From the NCBI RefSeq assembly GCF_024362695.1, contig NC_065413.1, forward strand, positions 15,225,511-15,289,510: a DNA stretch of 64,000 nt. The letters run 5' to 3'. This document shows positions 25,568 through 36,392 of this stretch, piece by piece; the stretch's first letter is position 1, and the number at the start of each line of letters is the position of its first letter. Source of the DNA: Pectinophora gossypiella. Lineage: Eukaryota > Arthropoda > Insecta > Lepidoptera > Gelechiidae. The translations under genes and the position numbers were made by a program. Below the pieces are notes generated by a model. It was not told the origin of the DNA. It saw only the letters and a program-made list of their open reading frames with translations, and did not search any database.

Positions 25568-26388
25568 GAGACCCCCCACACTAGCGTCTTTCGAGCGTCG
25601 TCGTCGTGCCAGCGTCAGCGGAACGTCCACGCGACGTCGACGCCGCGGCGACGCGACGCCAGCGCTGGCCGGCGGCCGAACGCCCAGCGTGCGCTGCGCT
25701 AGCGTCGCGTAACCGCGGCTCCTGTCGCGTACAATCAGTGTGAAAATGGATTCCGACGAAGAAACACTGCTGTTGATATTACTGATCCAAAAATTACGCA
25801 AACGAAAAAGGAAACATCGTCGTCAACATTGGGAACATCCTCTGTGTAGTGCTAGAGTTCAGGAAAGCGATTATTTCGTATTGTATTGTCAACATATAAA
25901 AAATAATAAAAAACACTTTTATGATTATTTACGGATGCCAAAACGAATATTTGACGAACTATTACAATTGATACAGAACGATATAAAATATCAAGATACC
26001 CATTTGAGGATTTCTGCGTCACCTGAAGAGAGGCTTATTATTACATTGAGGTAAGTAAAAACGCAATCTTTAAATCACGAAAAAAAAATTGTTTTTATTT
26101 AGAAAACTTACAAGAAACTAAATCACAGATTGATTAATAGAATTACAAATCAAAATACAAATCAAATCAAATAGAATTACAAATCAAATCAATTGCGTTG
26201 TGCATTGTACTTGTTCGCAAAAAACGTTGAACTGACGCCGCGGCTACGCGACGCCAGCGCCGCGCACGCTCGGCGTTCGGCAGCCGGCCAGCGCTGGCGT
26301 CGCGTCGCCGCGGCGTCGACGTCGCGTGGACGTTCCGCGGACGCTGGTACGACGACGACGCTCGAAAGACGCTAGTGTGGGGGGTCTC
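25568..26388 (+). mobile_element. PIF/Harbinger-type transposon derivative with 151-bp terminal inverted repeats
   Basis: A TTA target duplication lies at 25565-25567 and 26389-26391. The termini begin GAGACCCCCCACACTAG and the inverted repeats run 25568-25718 and 26238-26388 with few mismatches. Inside is one HARBI1-like exon (25746 onward). The catalytic part is absent, so the copy is non-autonomous. Confidence 0.93.
25746..26051 (+). pseudogene. Harbinger transposase, first exon only
   Basis: From ATG 25746 the frame encodes about 102 residues: an acidic start, LLILLIQKLRKRKRKHRR, then YDYLRMPKRIFDEL and ASPEERLIITLR. This matches the N-terminal part of HARBI1-type transposases. It runs into AG|GTAAGT at 26050-26057, a donor at the place where these transposases often have an intron. 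The downstream DDE nuclease exons are deleted. Confidence 0.8.
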
Positions 26389-26403
26389 TTAAATTAGTGA
26401 TCA

Positions 26404-26711
26404 TCTTCTTATCGGGTAGGTTGTGAGGTAGAATACCAACCTCATCAACCCTGGTGTGAAGGTTATAATTGAGCCGCCAAAAGCCCCTGACATGGCTCAT
26501 GTAACGACTACTTACTTACATCAGTAAGTAGTAGCTGGGACCAACGGCTTAACGAGCCTTCCGGACGGATCATTTTACTTTTTGGACAGTCAGGTGATCA
26601 GCCTGTAATGTCCTAACCAAACTAGGGGTCACAAAGTGATTTTTGTGATATGTCCCCACCGGGATTCGAACCTGGGACCTCCGGATCGTGAGCCCAACGC
26701 TCAACCAATGG
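26404..26711 (-). mobile_element. SINE family A copy
   Basis: The (TTC)-like tail starts next to the Harbinger element's target duplication. The body and the head through box B (GGTTCGAATCC) are on the minus strand. The head stops at CAACCAATGG, a few bases before the Helitron. Confidence 0.87.
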
Positions 26712-26719
26712 AATGTAAA

Positions 26720-27003
26720 TCTATACTAATATTATAAAAGGGAAAATGTATGTGTCTGTCTGTTTGTCCGTCTTTCACGGCAAAACTGAGCGACGAATTG
26801 ACGTGATTTTTTAAGTAGAGATAGTTAAAGGTATGAAGAGTGACATATGCTAATTTTTCTCTCTTTCGAACCCCGCACTTCCTAAAAATAAAGAGGGGAA
26901 AGTTTGTATGATGCATTCCACAATTTTCAAGGAAGCTAAAACTTGGGAAGGGGAACCGTGTTACCCCGAATTTAATGCGAGCGAAGCCGCGGGAAAAAGC
27001 TAG
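26720..27003 (+). mobile_element. Non-autonomous Helitron (284 bp)
   Basis: It begins TCTATACTAATATTATAAAA and ends GCCGCGGGAAAAAGCTAG, inserted between A and T as Helitrons are. The GCGAGCGAAGCCGCGGG block before the end forms the usual short hairpin. No coding sequence is present. Confidence 0.88.
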
Positions 27004-27022
27004 TAAATAAATAGATATCAGG

Positions 27023-27351
27023 GCAGCCTCCGTGGTCTAGTGGTTAGAGCGTTAGGCTCACGATCTGGAGGTCTGGGTTCGATTCCCGATGGGGACATTG
27101 TCGAAATCACTTTGTGAGACTGTCCTTTGTTTGGTAAGGACTTTTCAGGCTTGAATCACCTGATTGTCCGAAAAAGTAAGATGATTCCGTGTTTCGGAGG
27201 GCACGTTAAGCTGTTGGTCCCGGCTATTAGCCGTAAAAACACCTCCACCAACCCGCATTGGAGCAGCGTGGTGGAGTATGCTCCATACCCCCTCCGGTTG
27301 ATTGAGGGGAGGCCTATGCCCAGCAGTGGGACGTATATAGGCTGTTTATGT
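27023..27351 (+). mobile_element. SINE family B, full-length, 14-bp target duplication
   Basis: AAATAGATATCAGG at 27009-27022 and 27352-27365 flanks it. The tRNA-like head is GTGGTCTAGTGGTTAGAGCG with box B GGTTCGATTCC. It then shares body sequence with SINE A and ends CCCAGCAGTGGGACGTATAT. It lies 19 bp from the Helitron 3' end. Confidence 0.93.
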
Positions 27352-27547
27352 AAATAGATATCAGGAGGGAAGAATATAGGAGTTATTGACTGCCTTGCCT
27401 GTAAGGTGTTGCTTTCAGAGTTCATAATGTTAGGATGGTGAATCTGTTGAGTCAATCTAGAAGGGTGCCGTGACACTAATCATAAGTTAATGAAGATAAA
27501 TAATGTTGATAAGTTCATTAAATTGCTTTATTAAAAGCTGTGATTAA

Positions 27548-27892
27548 AAGCCTTCGTGGCCTAGTGGTTAAAACGTCAACTTAGCTGGTTGGAGACCCTA
27601 GGTTCGATTCCCGTTGAGAAAAGACTGTACGTAGCTTGGTTAACACGTTGCAGGCTCACCTGATTGTTTAAGTTAGATGATTCCGTGCTTCGGAAGGCAC
27701 GTTGAGTCGTTGTCTAATATCAATCTTTCTTTTCGGACAATCAGGTGATTTAAGCCTCCAATGTCCTTACCAAACAAAGGACAGTCCCCCATAGTGATTT
27801 TGACAATGTCCCCATCGGGATTCGAACCGGGACCTCCTGATCGTGAGCCCAACGCTCTAACCACTAGACCACGGAGGCTGTGCTTATAACAG
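27548..27892. mobile_element. Tail-to-tail pair of tRNA-derived SINE halves
   Basis: From 27548 a plus-strand head (GTGGCCTAGTGGTTAAAACG, box B GGTTCGATTCC) runs to about 27722. Then a minus-strand family B head occupies 27723-27892 (ending CTAGACCACGGAGGC). The 3' parts of both are missing. Confidence 0.8.
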
Positions 27893-28229
27893 TTCGGTCA
27901 TAAGTTCCAAATTGAAACCTTTGTCACCGGATACGATTCCACAAATCATTATCGCTTCTAGTGATGTATGGGCAACATTGTTCGGGTTGCGAGGGTGCGG
28001 TCTGGGGTTCGATGCCGGGGTTGTGTTTATAAATATACACGGTTAACACGTGGCTAGGGGTGTGAATGAGATGCTTGTATTACTTTAAAACTATTAATAG
28101 GACCTATTTGTATTGGTATTAGTATAAAGGGAGATTTTTTTGGGTGCGTATATCCCAGTGTTCGGGGCTGCGGTAGTTCGTTAAAAGAAGTTTATTTATT
28201 TTATTTAGATAGGTATACCAACAGTATGA

Positions 28230-28521
28230 GGAGCTCGGTGGAGCAGCGGTAAACGCGCTCGGTCTGCGATTGTTGAAGTTAAGCAACTTTCGCAAAGGCC
28301 GAACAGGATGGGTGACCACAAAAAAAAGTTTTCATCTCGAGCTCCTCCGTGCTTCGGAAGGCACGTTAAGCCGTTGGTCCTGGCTGCATTAGCAGTCGTT
28401 AATAACCATCAATCCGCACTGGGCCCGCGTGATGGTTTAAGGCCCGATCTCCCTATCCATCCATAGGGAAGGCCCGTGCCCCAGCAGTGGGGACGTTAAT
28501 GGGCTGGTGATGATGATGATT
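28230..28521 (+). mobile_element. SINE family C with tRNA-like and 5S-rRNA-like head
   Basis: The head reads GGAGCAGCGGTAAACGCGCT (box-A-like), then GAAGTTAAGCAAC and GGATGGGTGACCAC, which resemble the internal promoter of 5S rRNA genes. The body shares GCACGTTAAGCCGTTGGTCC with SINEs A and B. The end is CCCCAGCAGTGGGGACGTTA plus a GATGATGATGAT tail. Confidence 0.85.
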
Positions 28522-28546
28522 TATTACTGTTTAGTTTACATACATA

Positions 28547-28670
28547 CATAAACAGCTTATATACGTCCCACTGCTGGGCACAGGCCCCCCCTCAATCAAC
28601 CGGAAGAGGTATGGAGCATACTCCACCACGCTGCTCCAATGCGGATTGGTGGTGTTTTTATTCTAGTTTA
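28547..28670 (-). mobile_element. SINE family B 3' half
   Basis: Minus-strand end of SINE B from GTCCCACTGCTGGGCACAGG to GATTGGTGGTGTTTTTA, beginning 26 bp past the family C element. Confidence 0.8.
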
Positions 28671-28869
28671 TGCTCGATATAAAAAGTTACACTAGGCTTA
28701 TCTAAAATATATTTATAATAAAATATCTACCGAGGAATGGGAGTATACACCTCTGCCTACCCTTACGGGGATACAGGTGTGATGTTACATATTTATAATC
28801 TCTTGACAATGGCTCTCGAACGTGATTCCATAATTCTCTAGTCAATCAAATCATCTCAAAGTCACAGCC

Positions 28870-28985
28870 GTTTAAGTCGAACAAGAGTACCCCAACACCG
28901 CCCGTAGGCCGGGGTTCGAACCCCAGCGCGGTATCGATCCACTGCGCCAAGGGGTGTTCCGCCGAATGGGGAATTAAAACTCTTG
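28870..28985 (-). mobile_element. tRNA-derived SINE head fragment
   Basis: The minus strand reads TTGGCGCAGTGGATCGATAC then GGGGTTCGAACCCC, spaced like boxes A and B. It does not fold as an intact tRNA, so it is called a SINE fragment. Confidence 0.55.
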
Positions 28986-29149
28986 CCCTTATTGTGATGG
29001 TATACGAATATTTGTACCGATTGGTGAAGGTTTAGCTAGGCACCTACTTTGCTTTTTTCTAATGTTTTGATACTTGGGTTTAAGCGTTTCTCTTTGGGAA
29101 ATGAAATAATTATGCAGCCTAAAAAAATGCTAGAAAATTGAGACAAATA

Positions 29150-29600
29150 TGGTTGTACCATGATAAATGCTTTGTGATAACATTTAAGACAAAACCTGTT
29201 AGTCATCAATTTACGTATTGTATTAATGATCAACAACTGGAGCGGAAGGACACCGCCCGAGATCTTGGGGTATTCTGCGACAGCAAATTATCATTTCGGC
29301 CACATTATCCACATTATGGAGCAATCGCACAATAGGCTTTGTGATTCTGGTCACGAAAGGCCTCAAGACTCCCTGTTTAATGCTTTAGTTAGTTTGACAT
29401 TAGAATATGCTTCCGTGGTTTGGTCTCAATTTTATAAGGTTCACACAGCAAGCATCGAAAAGGTCCAAAAAAGCTTCCTCCGAATTATAATATGAGAATT
29501 AAGTACTATCGAAAAGAAGACAATTGAGCGAACTTATCTACCTGTACAAAATTATACACGCGTATATAGACCGCACCGATATTTGCTTCCATCACTTTTA
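29150..29600 (+). mobile_element. CR1/jockey-like reverse-transcriptase fragment
   Basis: It encodes YCINDQQLERKDTARDLGVF then a frame shift, then LFNALVSLTLEYASVVWSQ and IEKVQKSFLRI, which matches the palm/thumb region downstream of the YADD motif in such elements. It has frame shifts and an in-frame stop. Confidence 0.75.
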
Positions 29601-29989
29601 ATGCAGCAATTCGGCAACGTAAGACACCAGAGTTGGCACTATAATCTCTACTTTGATGAAATCTCTACTTTTGGATATACAGAAACAGGTAAATTCATAG
29701 GATGTTGCATAAGTGGCGAGAATTTTTAAATTTTAATTTTAATTTTACAAGTTGCAAACTTAAAGTATTTATGCTTTTTTTTTCATTTTATAATACAAAC
29801 TGATATAATATAATTATATGAATAGATACACACACATATACAAATATATATATATATATATATAAATATATATACTAATTACATTAACAACATGTGCTAA
29901 TTATGTAAAATTGTTTTAATAAAAACCTACATATCATACAACTATTTATTTATGTACAGTATACTATTATTTTATACAACTTTTTCAGT

Positions 29990-30272
29990 GTCGAATTGTA
30001 TTGGCAAGCATCATCGGTTGGTTCGGTTGCCGTACCCGCGGATTTCTCCAGCCGTGTTGTAGCTGAAAATCAGCGTTTTGTTCGTGAGAGCAAAAACTTG
30101 CGCTGAGCTATGACAGATTTGCGCTGCTGCAGCACACATACACACCTGGCGTGTTTAATACAGAGCTTCGTCTCTGTTGATTGGCTGTCTGTATCTAATC
30201 TTTTTCTTTTTGTATGCATGTGTGTCTGTAGACCAAATAAATGTTTTATCTATCTTATCTATCTATCTATAA
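29990..30272 (+). mobile_element. LINE-like 3' end with TATC tail
   Basis: Non-coding sequence ending CCAAATAAATGTTTTATCTA and then TATC/TCTA repeats to 30272. The type resembles the (TATC)n-tailed end at 31752-31885. Confidence 0.5.
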
Positions 30273-30517
30273 ATGCCCAACGGTCAACCACTAGACCACG
30301 TAGGCCGTTATAATGTATAGTTACCATTATACTGATTGTACTCTTGACTCGTGAGGTACCTTAAGGCGGGAATACACATGCCAGTAGCTGGCACACTCGA
30401 TCCTTGCATAAGCTATTGCTACTTTCATTTGTATAATTTTAACAGGCGTGTTATATTCGCACGCGAATCGAGAACGGACGCTTCAAAAATACGGCTCATG
30501 GAGGTGTTGTGACTTAC

Positions 30518-30603
30518 CTTTCCACGCAGGTCTGGTTCCAGGCCATCGGAGCTCGTCCACGAGAGGTCGTGCAGCACGAACGACACCTCCGTTATAGAGT
30601 ACT
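30518..30603 (-). CDS. Orphan exon-like segment, gene unknown
   Basis: On the minus strand TTATTTTCAG precedes an 86-bp segment that ends AAAG|GTAAGT. In the frame with no stops it encodes YSITEVSFVLHDLSWTSSDG then LEPDLRGK (28 codons, phase 2 in, phase 0 out). Both splice sites are strong. No partner exon was found nearby and I do not recognise the protein. It may be a lone exon of a large gene or a captured fragment. Confidence 0.4.
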
Positions 30604-30659
30604 CTGAAAATAAGACACAAAATAAACTTATGTCTGCCGCTCCTAACGCGGTCATAGAA

Positions 30660-30990
30660 TAAGAAATAATGTTTATAGAACGGCAACTCTCCGCTCCCCA
30701 CCAGCGGCTGAGCTAGGTTTACCTCACCCCCTCTCGGTCTTACTTTAGTCGTCAATCGTATGGGCGTCAGACGTCACGCACACAGATGCGCGTGTACCAC
30801 GTCAATGTGTAGTGTCTGTGTAAAACGAGGTGTTTTGTATGAAGTGTCCGGGGTGTGACACGGTATAGAGCTGTAGCTCCGAACGACGTTATGTTTGACG
30901 ATGTGGCCGATGCTACGTGGAACGTCGCCGTTTTGAAAAACCCCATTCTAATGCGATTTTCTTTAACAAAAACTTCTAATTCTTTCAATT
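30660..30990. repeat. Dispersed repeat R5
   Basis: CACCAGCGGCTGAGCTAGG and CTCGGTCTTACTTTAGTCG have inverse relatives at 24040-24115. ATGCGCGTGTACCACGTC follows. It looks like transposon end sequence, with no gene. Confidence 0.4.
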
Positions 30991-31108
30991 AATGTCAATC
31001 CACTTGAGGCCACTGGCATTCTGTCGTCTAAAACGTGAAGCGACTGTTCAAACTCCAGTACTGAATTTGCACCAACGAGTTTTTAATTTATCTTAAGTAC
31101 AGTTTTCA

Positions 31109-31159
31109 GTTGGAGGAGGCCTATGCCCAGCAGTGGGCGTTGTACGGCTGATGATGATG
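31109..31159 (+). mobile_element. Tail-only RTE insertion (51 bp), 10-bp target duplication
   Basis: ACAGTTTTCA at 31099-31108 and 31160-31169 flanks GGCCTATGCCCAGCAGTGGG and a GATGATGATG tail. It is the last 50 bases of the RTE-like element at 21330. Confidence 0.88.
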
Positions 31160-31184
31160 ACAGTTTTCATTAACATAGTTGGCT

Positions 31185-31307
31185 CGCCACATATCACGTT
31201 GGTCTAACAGAAAGCGCGGTGAGGCGTGGGTACTTAGTTCATATTGTGATGGATGGACCTCTGACTACCCCGATTGCGATAATAGACGTGAGCTTATGTT
31301 ATGTTAT
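31185..31307 (+). mobile_element. Retroposon family E body
   Basis: GTTGGTCTAACAGAAAGCG to GTGAGCTTATGTTATGTT, near-consensus over the family E body. Confidence 0.7.
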
Positions 31308-31502
31308 TCTCATTCCAGATAAAAATTGAGCTTACAATTTGTTTATCTGGATTGAAAATAGCGTATTTTATATCACATTCACGCTTACAAGGTATTCGGT
31401 TTAAGGCGAAGCTATATCCTTTTAAGGCCGAGATTTCCAGACAATAAGGTAGTTAATCGATGTGGCTTGGATTTTAAAAGGAGATTCGGTCTTATGACTT
31501 TA

Positions 31503-31706
31503 CAAGATGTTAGTGAAATCGTAACGAATACTGAGAAGGCTGATTCAGCTCATTATTCTGAGTTACCTAATATCAAGTGGAATTTTCGATCGCAAAAGTA
31601 AAGAATTGAAAATAATAAAAAAAAACTAAAATCCACTTGATATTAACTCAGAATCATGGTCTGAATCATACCCCTCAGTATTCGTTACGATGTCTCTAAC
31701 ACCCTG
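31503..31706. mobile_element. Hairpin MITE M2 (TA target duplication), intact
   Basis: TA flanks both ends. The arms are inverse copies of about 85 bp (GTTAGTGA.ATCGTAACGAA; CTGATTCAG...ATTCTGAG; ATATCAAGTGGA) with a small AT-rich loop at about 31607-31630. There is no coding sequence. The TA duplication suggests a Tc1/mariner-type helper. Confidence 0.85.
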
Positions 31707-31751
31707 TATAGCATGCGAGGAGATTGGATAATGGTTGGTTGTTCTCAGTTG

Positions 31752-31885
31752 TTATTCTCAGGCCGCCTGTTGCTCAGTTGTTGGTTATTCTCAGGCCGCC
31801 TGTTGTGCTTTTCTGTATATTATGTTGTCCTTATCTGTATTTTGAGTCCATTGTGCTCAATAAAGTATTTTATCTATCTATTCTT
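31752..31885 (+). mobile_element. LINE-like 3' end L4 with TATC tail
   Basis: AGGCCGCCTGTTGTGCTTTT to CAATAAAGTATTTTATCTAT. An inverted copy of the same end is at 46838-46915 (GAGCACAATGGACACAAAAA). Confidence 0.65.
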
Positions 31886-32095
31886 ACCACAGAGGTGAGT
31901 TCGGGAGGGGGCGGGCAGCGCGACGCGCTCAGCGAGCTGCGCCGACGGCATCTGCCCCCGCCTGCAACAAACAAACAACAACAACATTCATTACAAATAA
32001 ATGATTGAAAAAAAAATACCAATGATTTCATTGATTGATCATGATGAAACGTAGCATGGCTTTTCTAGTATGACGAGTGACAAGAGATTCTTTAT

Positions 32096-32418
32096 CTTCT
32101 TCTATCGTGTGGTTGTGAGGTGAATTACCAACCCCATCAACCCTGGTGTCAGGATTATTACTGAGCCGCCATAGGCCCTGACATGACTCATGTAACGACT
32201 ACGTACTTACACAAGTAAAACCGGGACCAACGGCTTAAAGTGCCTTCCGAAACACGGATCTTTTTACTTTTTGGACAATCAGGTGATCAGCTTGTAATGT
32301 CCTAACCAAACTAGGGATCACAAAGGGATTTTTGTGATTTTTCCCCACCGGGATTGGAACCCGGGACCTCCGGATCGTGAGCACAACGCTCAACCACTGG
32401 ACCACGGAGGTCGTTAGG
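32096..32418 (-). mobile_element. SINE family A, full-length, 10-bp target duplication
   Basis: GATTCTTTAT at 32086-32095 and 32419-32428 flanks a complete minus-strand SINE A, 323 bp, from the TTC tail to CCACTGGACCACGGAGG. Confidence 0.93.
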
Positions 32419-32428
32419 GATTCTTTAT

Positions 32429-35400
32429 TTTACGTATATTATTTTTCTCTATCCTTTGGCGACAGGTTCGCTCATCACCCATAATCTAGATAGTCATCAT
32501 GCTATCACTATAAGTAGCTACTAGCTGTGTTACTTATAATATTACAGGTTCGTAACAGTGTTAAGCCGTGTTTCCAATTCGCAACATTTGGCGCGCGACA
32601 TGTTTCACAACATAGCGCGGAACTTTTGTTTAACAACGTTGTCTGTCCACGCATCTACTATACGTGTATCGTCGACAACAAGTCGCCAGAGGAAATGGTG
32701 TTGTTGCGCGTTACGTCTCCACTCGACAATAATTCAACGACAAGCCGCGCGACATATTGCGCCTCAGCTGGCAACGTTGCGCGCTGTTGTGCAACGTTGC
32801 CGTATATGTTGAGCGTTACGTGTTACGCGTGAATTGTTGCCTAAAAAGCTTTAACGTAAGATCCTAGCCGAAAATACCTAAACGGAGTTACATTTTGAGG
32901 ACATCCAGGGGCCTTAAGCAAAATGCTTTTCGCTTTCGTTATTGCTACAGAATAAAAAATGTAACGTGGTTCGTGTGTGCCAATCTCATACAATAGGCTA
33001 ATTGACTATCTGGTAAAATGAGATACATTTTATGAAACGTCAAAACGAAAGTTTTCTTTGGAGTTTGTATGGAAATACTGCCCTGTGACGTCATCGATAA
33101 AAGCTGTCAAATGTTGTACTCATTGTTATTGAACTCGTAAATAAAATTCGTCACATAGCGTTAACGTTAACATGTAAACCGACGTGACGACGTGATTGAT
33201 AAACCGCCAATTTTTTGCATGAATGATGTGCAACTTTATTTAAAATTAGTTTTTTTTTTATATTGTTAGACTAAGTAATTAGGCTTCCACTGTAAGCGAT
33301 GCGTGTGTCTTTCTCTTTTCTTTGTTTTTTTTTTTGTCTCACCTATTAACTTCTACGTTGTCACTATTTGTGGGGATCTATAATTGGCTTTGTTTTATTA
33401 GTTTAATGATTAGTCAGTAAGTGAAAGCTGTTGATCTCCCAAATATTAAATAAACAAATAAATATTTTTTTTGCTAGGCCCCTATCCTGCTTTGTCCCTG
33501 GACGTTCACTTTAGACTTCCGTGTATCTCCATTAGTATAGTTTAATTGCGTCGACGGTTCTCCATCAATCTCCTGTTGATCTCCCTAACTTTCGCCGAGT
33601 CATTTGTCAATGGTATAAATAAAAATAAAGCACTCCAGAATAACAAACTATTTCTGAGCAATCTTATGACGCAAACGGAACTTGGAGGATATGTCCGATG
33701 TTTCGGTATTTTTGGTGGGGATTTAGACAACGAAAAAAAAATTAAAATAAAATGAGTTAAGAATATCTAAATCGAAAGGTAAAATAAACTCACCAAAGGT
33801 TTTCTTCAACACCAGAAATATGCATTACAAATTAAATTAAGAAATGTGTAAGACACATTTTCACACACTCATAACTAATCACAGTCATATTTCACAGTGT
33901 TTCAATTCTTATAGGTATTATGTTTATTGAAAATATCCAAATTATTGTCTAAATAAAAAAGAAGTATTAAATAAGAAATTATATAATAAATCTAGACACA
34001 TAAAACACCCACAGAATTACATTTTACTGGCTGGTTAAAAAAATATTTTAAAAAGGAAAATGAATAGAATAAAAGAATTTGAATTTACTTATAAATGGCA
34101 GGTGCGAAGACCGACTGTGGAGTGCATGGGGCTCAGCCAATGCAAGTGGAAACATTTCTAATTGGATTACATTCAATTCAATGTTGTTTCACTCCTGTGA
34201 CCTCATTCCGTGTGCTAGTTTTATCCACCATTTGTTGTGGATTTAAAAAGTTATGTTATTGGATTATTTTGGTATTTATGTAAGATTATGTAATGGTCTG
34301 TGTATCAGGTGTTTTTTGACTGTTTATATGTATGATGGTACTTTGTTTCCAATGAAACATAATTATATTATTTTTTCATGTTTGTAAGGTACATTATGAG
34401 ATATTATTAAGAAATCAGAAATCATTTATTGCCAGAAATAAACATTATTTACAGATCTTTATACAATTATGGTACAATTTCAGTACATTTCACCTACACC
34501 ATATATGCATATTTTTCAATGATATGTTTACCTTAACCAAAGCCTCCTTTTCTCTTGTTTTTTTCTTTTGTTGTGCTGTGAGACTCAAATGTAACTGAAC
34601 AACTTGTACACCGTTGTATGCAATTAAAGAATATTGAATATATTGAAATATGCACATGTGCTGCTTAATACTAAAGTTTGATACTATTACTTCTATTTAA
34701 TATAATTAAATATTTTAAATAATTTACTTCATACTGAGTTAATAATAATTTATGTAAATGTTGTTACCTTTAATGTATAATTTGACTTTGTAATAATGAT
34801 TTATGACTTTGAGTCATGTTTTAACAACTATTTATGCTAAGAAGATAACAATTAAACACACATTTAGAGGATAGTTTTTTTATGACATGACTTACTGTAG
34901 TAGATTTGCTGCATATGGCATTAACTACTTGGCTGGAGGATAATTATCATGTATGGTATTTTTTTAAGTATGAAACCAATGAAAATAATACTAACTTAAA
35001 TTGTTTTATTAGAAAATAGGTGTAGGTTTATACATGTGATGAATATACATGGGTAGTAAGTATTTGTAATATATTGTTTTTTGTTGATAGACCTGAAATG
35101 GTTCCATTACCGAAATATTGAGTTTAATTTATGTAACAAATCAATCAAGAGAAATAGTAATAATTTAACATCATGGCGTGTGGTGAGATTGTAGTTTTCG
35201 GAATGTATTCTATCCTTTACAAGGTCAAGTATGATAAGATTCGCACGCAAACCAGAAACAAACGTGGAAGGTAGATTTATTTATGTAGGTACATGATTCA
35301 TTCTAAATATTACCGACAATTAACGCTTATACAAAGAAAATAAAGATTCTTATCGCATTTATTGGTAGTAACTAAGAAATTAAGCATAAAGCATTTAAGA

Positions 35401-35941
35401 AACTTATAAGAAATTAATATGAATCCCAACGATCGTTTTGGCAAAAAAAATATGAATTTATACTGTTCCCCACATAATGAAATCTTCTTGTACTTGACTA
35501 GGTAAGTGTAATAGATTTCTAACTTACCATTTCCATGATTTTAAAGCCGGCTTTTCTTATTACCTACCACAAAATAATCATCAAGAAATATCACAACAAA
35601 CCTCCCAACCACAAAAAGCTTCCAGGATTTCGTTCAAAAACGCAGATGTTTTTTTAATCGACTTGTCAATCGTTTTCGTTTATTTTTTTGCAAGCCTGAC
35701 ATATAAATATTGGCCAAAAAATTAACACAATATTTTCTGAACATTTTACAGTAGTCATATTTTTAAGTATTTTTTGTGATCGTGGTCCTTCGGTCCAACA
35801 GTGGGAATAATAGTGGGAAGTGAGAAGAGAACTCGAATTTTGTTTAATGTTGCCATTACGTAATGATTCTGTAATATTTGACCTTGCAACAACAACTGAT
35901 AATTTTGACAGCCACTTTGACAGTTTTGTCAAAAGGGTATA
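32429..35941. other. Intergenic upstream of TBRG4, no recognised gene
   Basis: A segment at 32570-32830 is rich in GCAACGTTGC and GCGCGAC motifs and palindromic (GGCAACGTTGC...GCAACGTTGCC), so it is probably a DNA-transposon remnant. Repeat R2 is at 32990-33190, a LINE-like tail (CAGAAATCATTTATTGCC) at 34420-34500 and repeat R3 at 34896-34945. An open frame at 33542-33755 on both strands lacks splice or domain support. Confidence 0.45.
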
Positions 35942-36226
35942 CGAGGTTTAATATTCCGTAAATGCATTAAATTCTGTTTATTTTCATAACTATCTATATT
36001 AATTCAATCACAAGGTATGTTGAGCATATCATAAAGATGTTATTTCATTAAGTTTGAGCAATGATTTGTGTGAAAATTAAGTTTTAACTTGTGATGTAAG
36101 ATGCTATATTTTACATGTTCTTTCGCTGGTTTTCTATATAATTTTATTATTTTATGCTATATTACAACAATTTGCGACATCCTTTTCTCTTCACATTTCA
36201 TGGCTAATGTTTATGTTGCGTTTTAG
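35942..36226 (+). promoter_or_regulatory. Possible TBRG4 5' untranslated exon and first intron
   Basis: The sequence CACAAG|GTATGT at 36009-36020 is a good donor, and TTTTAG at 36221-36226 directly precedes the start codon. The simplest reading is a short 5' UTR exon ending at 36014 and a 212-bp intron. The transcription start was not located and no convincing TATA box was seen. Confidence 0.35.
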
Positions 36227-36392
36227 ATGTTGAAATTCAGTGGGTTGGTTTGGAGGTTAGGAACAAGATCCACAATCAGAAAATATTCAAGTGCTGGAGC
36301 AACGTTGTACAAAACAGACAAGTCGGAGGTGAAAAGTGTCCCCGATAAGCCGGCTAAGCCATCTGCAGTGGATTTGGACAAAGACACTTCTG
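36227..36392 (+). CDS. TBRG4: TBRG4-like exon 1 (start codon, mitochondrial presequence)
   Basis: The ATG at 36227 lies immediately after TTTTAG, which looks like an acceptor closing a 5' UTR intron. The exon encodes residues 1-55 plus one base and ends at a donor reading TG|GTAATA. The peptide begins MLKFSGLVWRLGTRST, amphipathic and basic, as expected for import into mitochondria. Confidence 0.8.

Noticed and set aside
30425..30755. Alternative frame (LYNGGVVRAARPLVDELRW) of the orphan exon
   Set aside because: Its length fits the splice phases less simply than the YSITEV frame, though it cannot be fully excluded.
33542..33755. Overlapping open frames on both strands
   Set aside because: No recognisable motif or splice signals; both strands open over the same stretch suggests chance.
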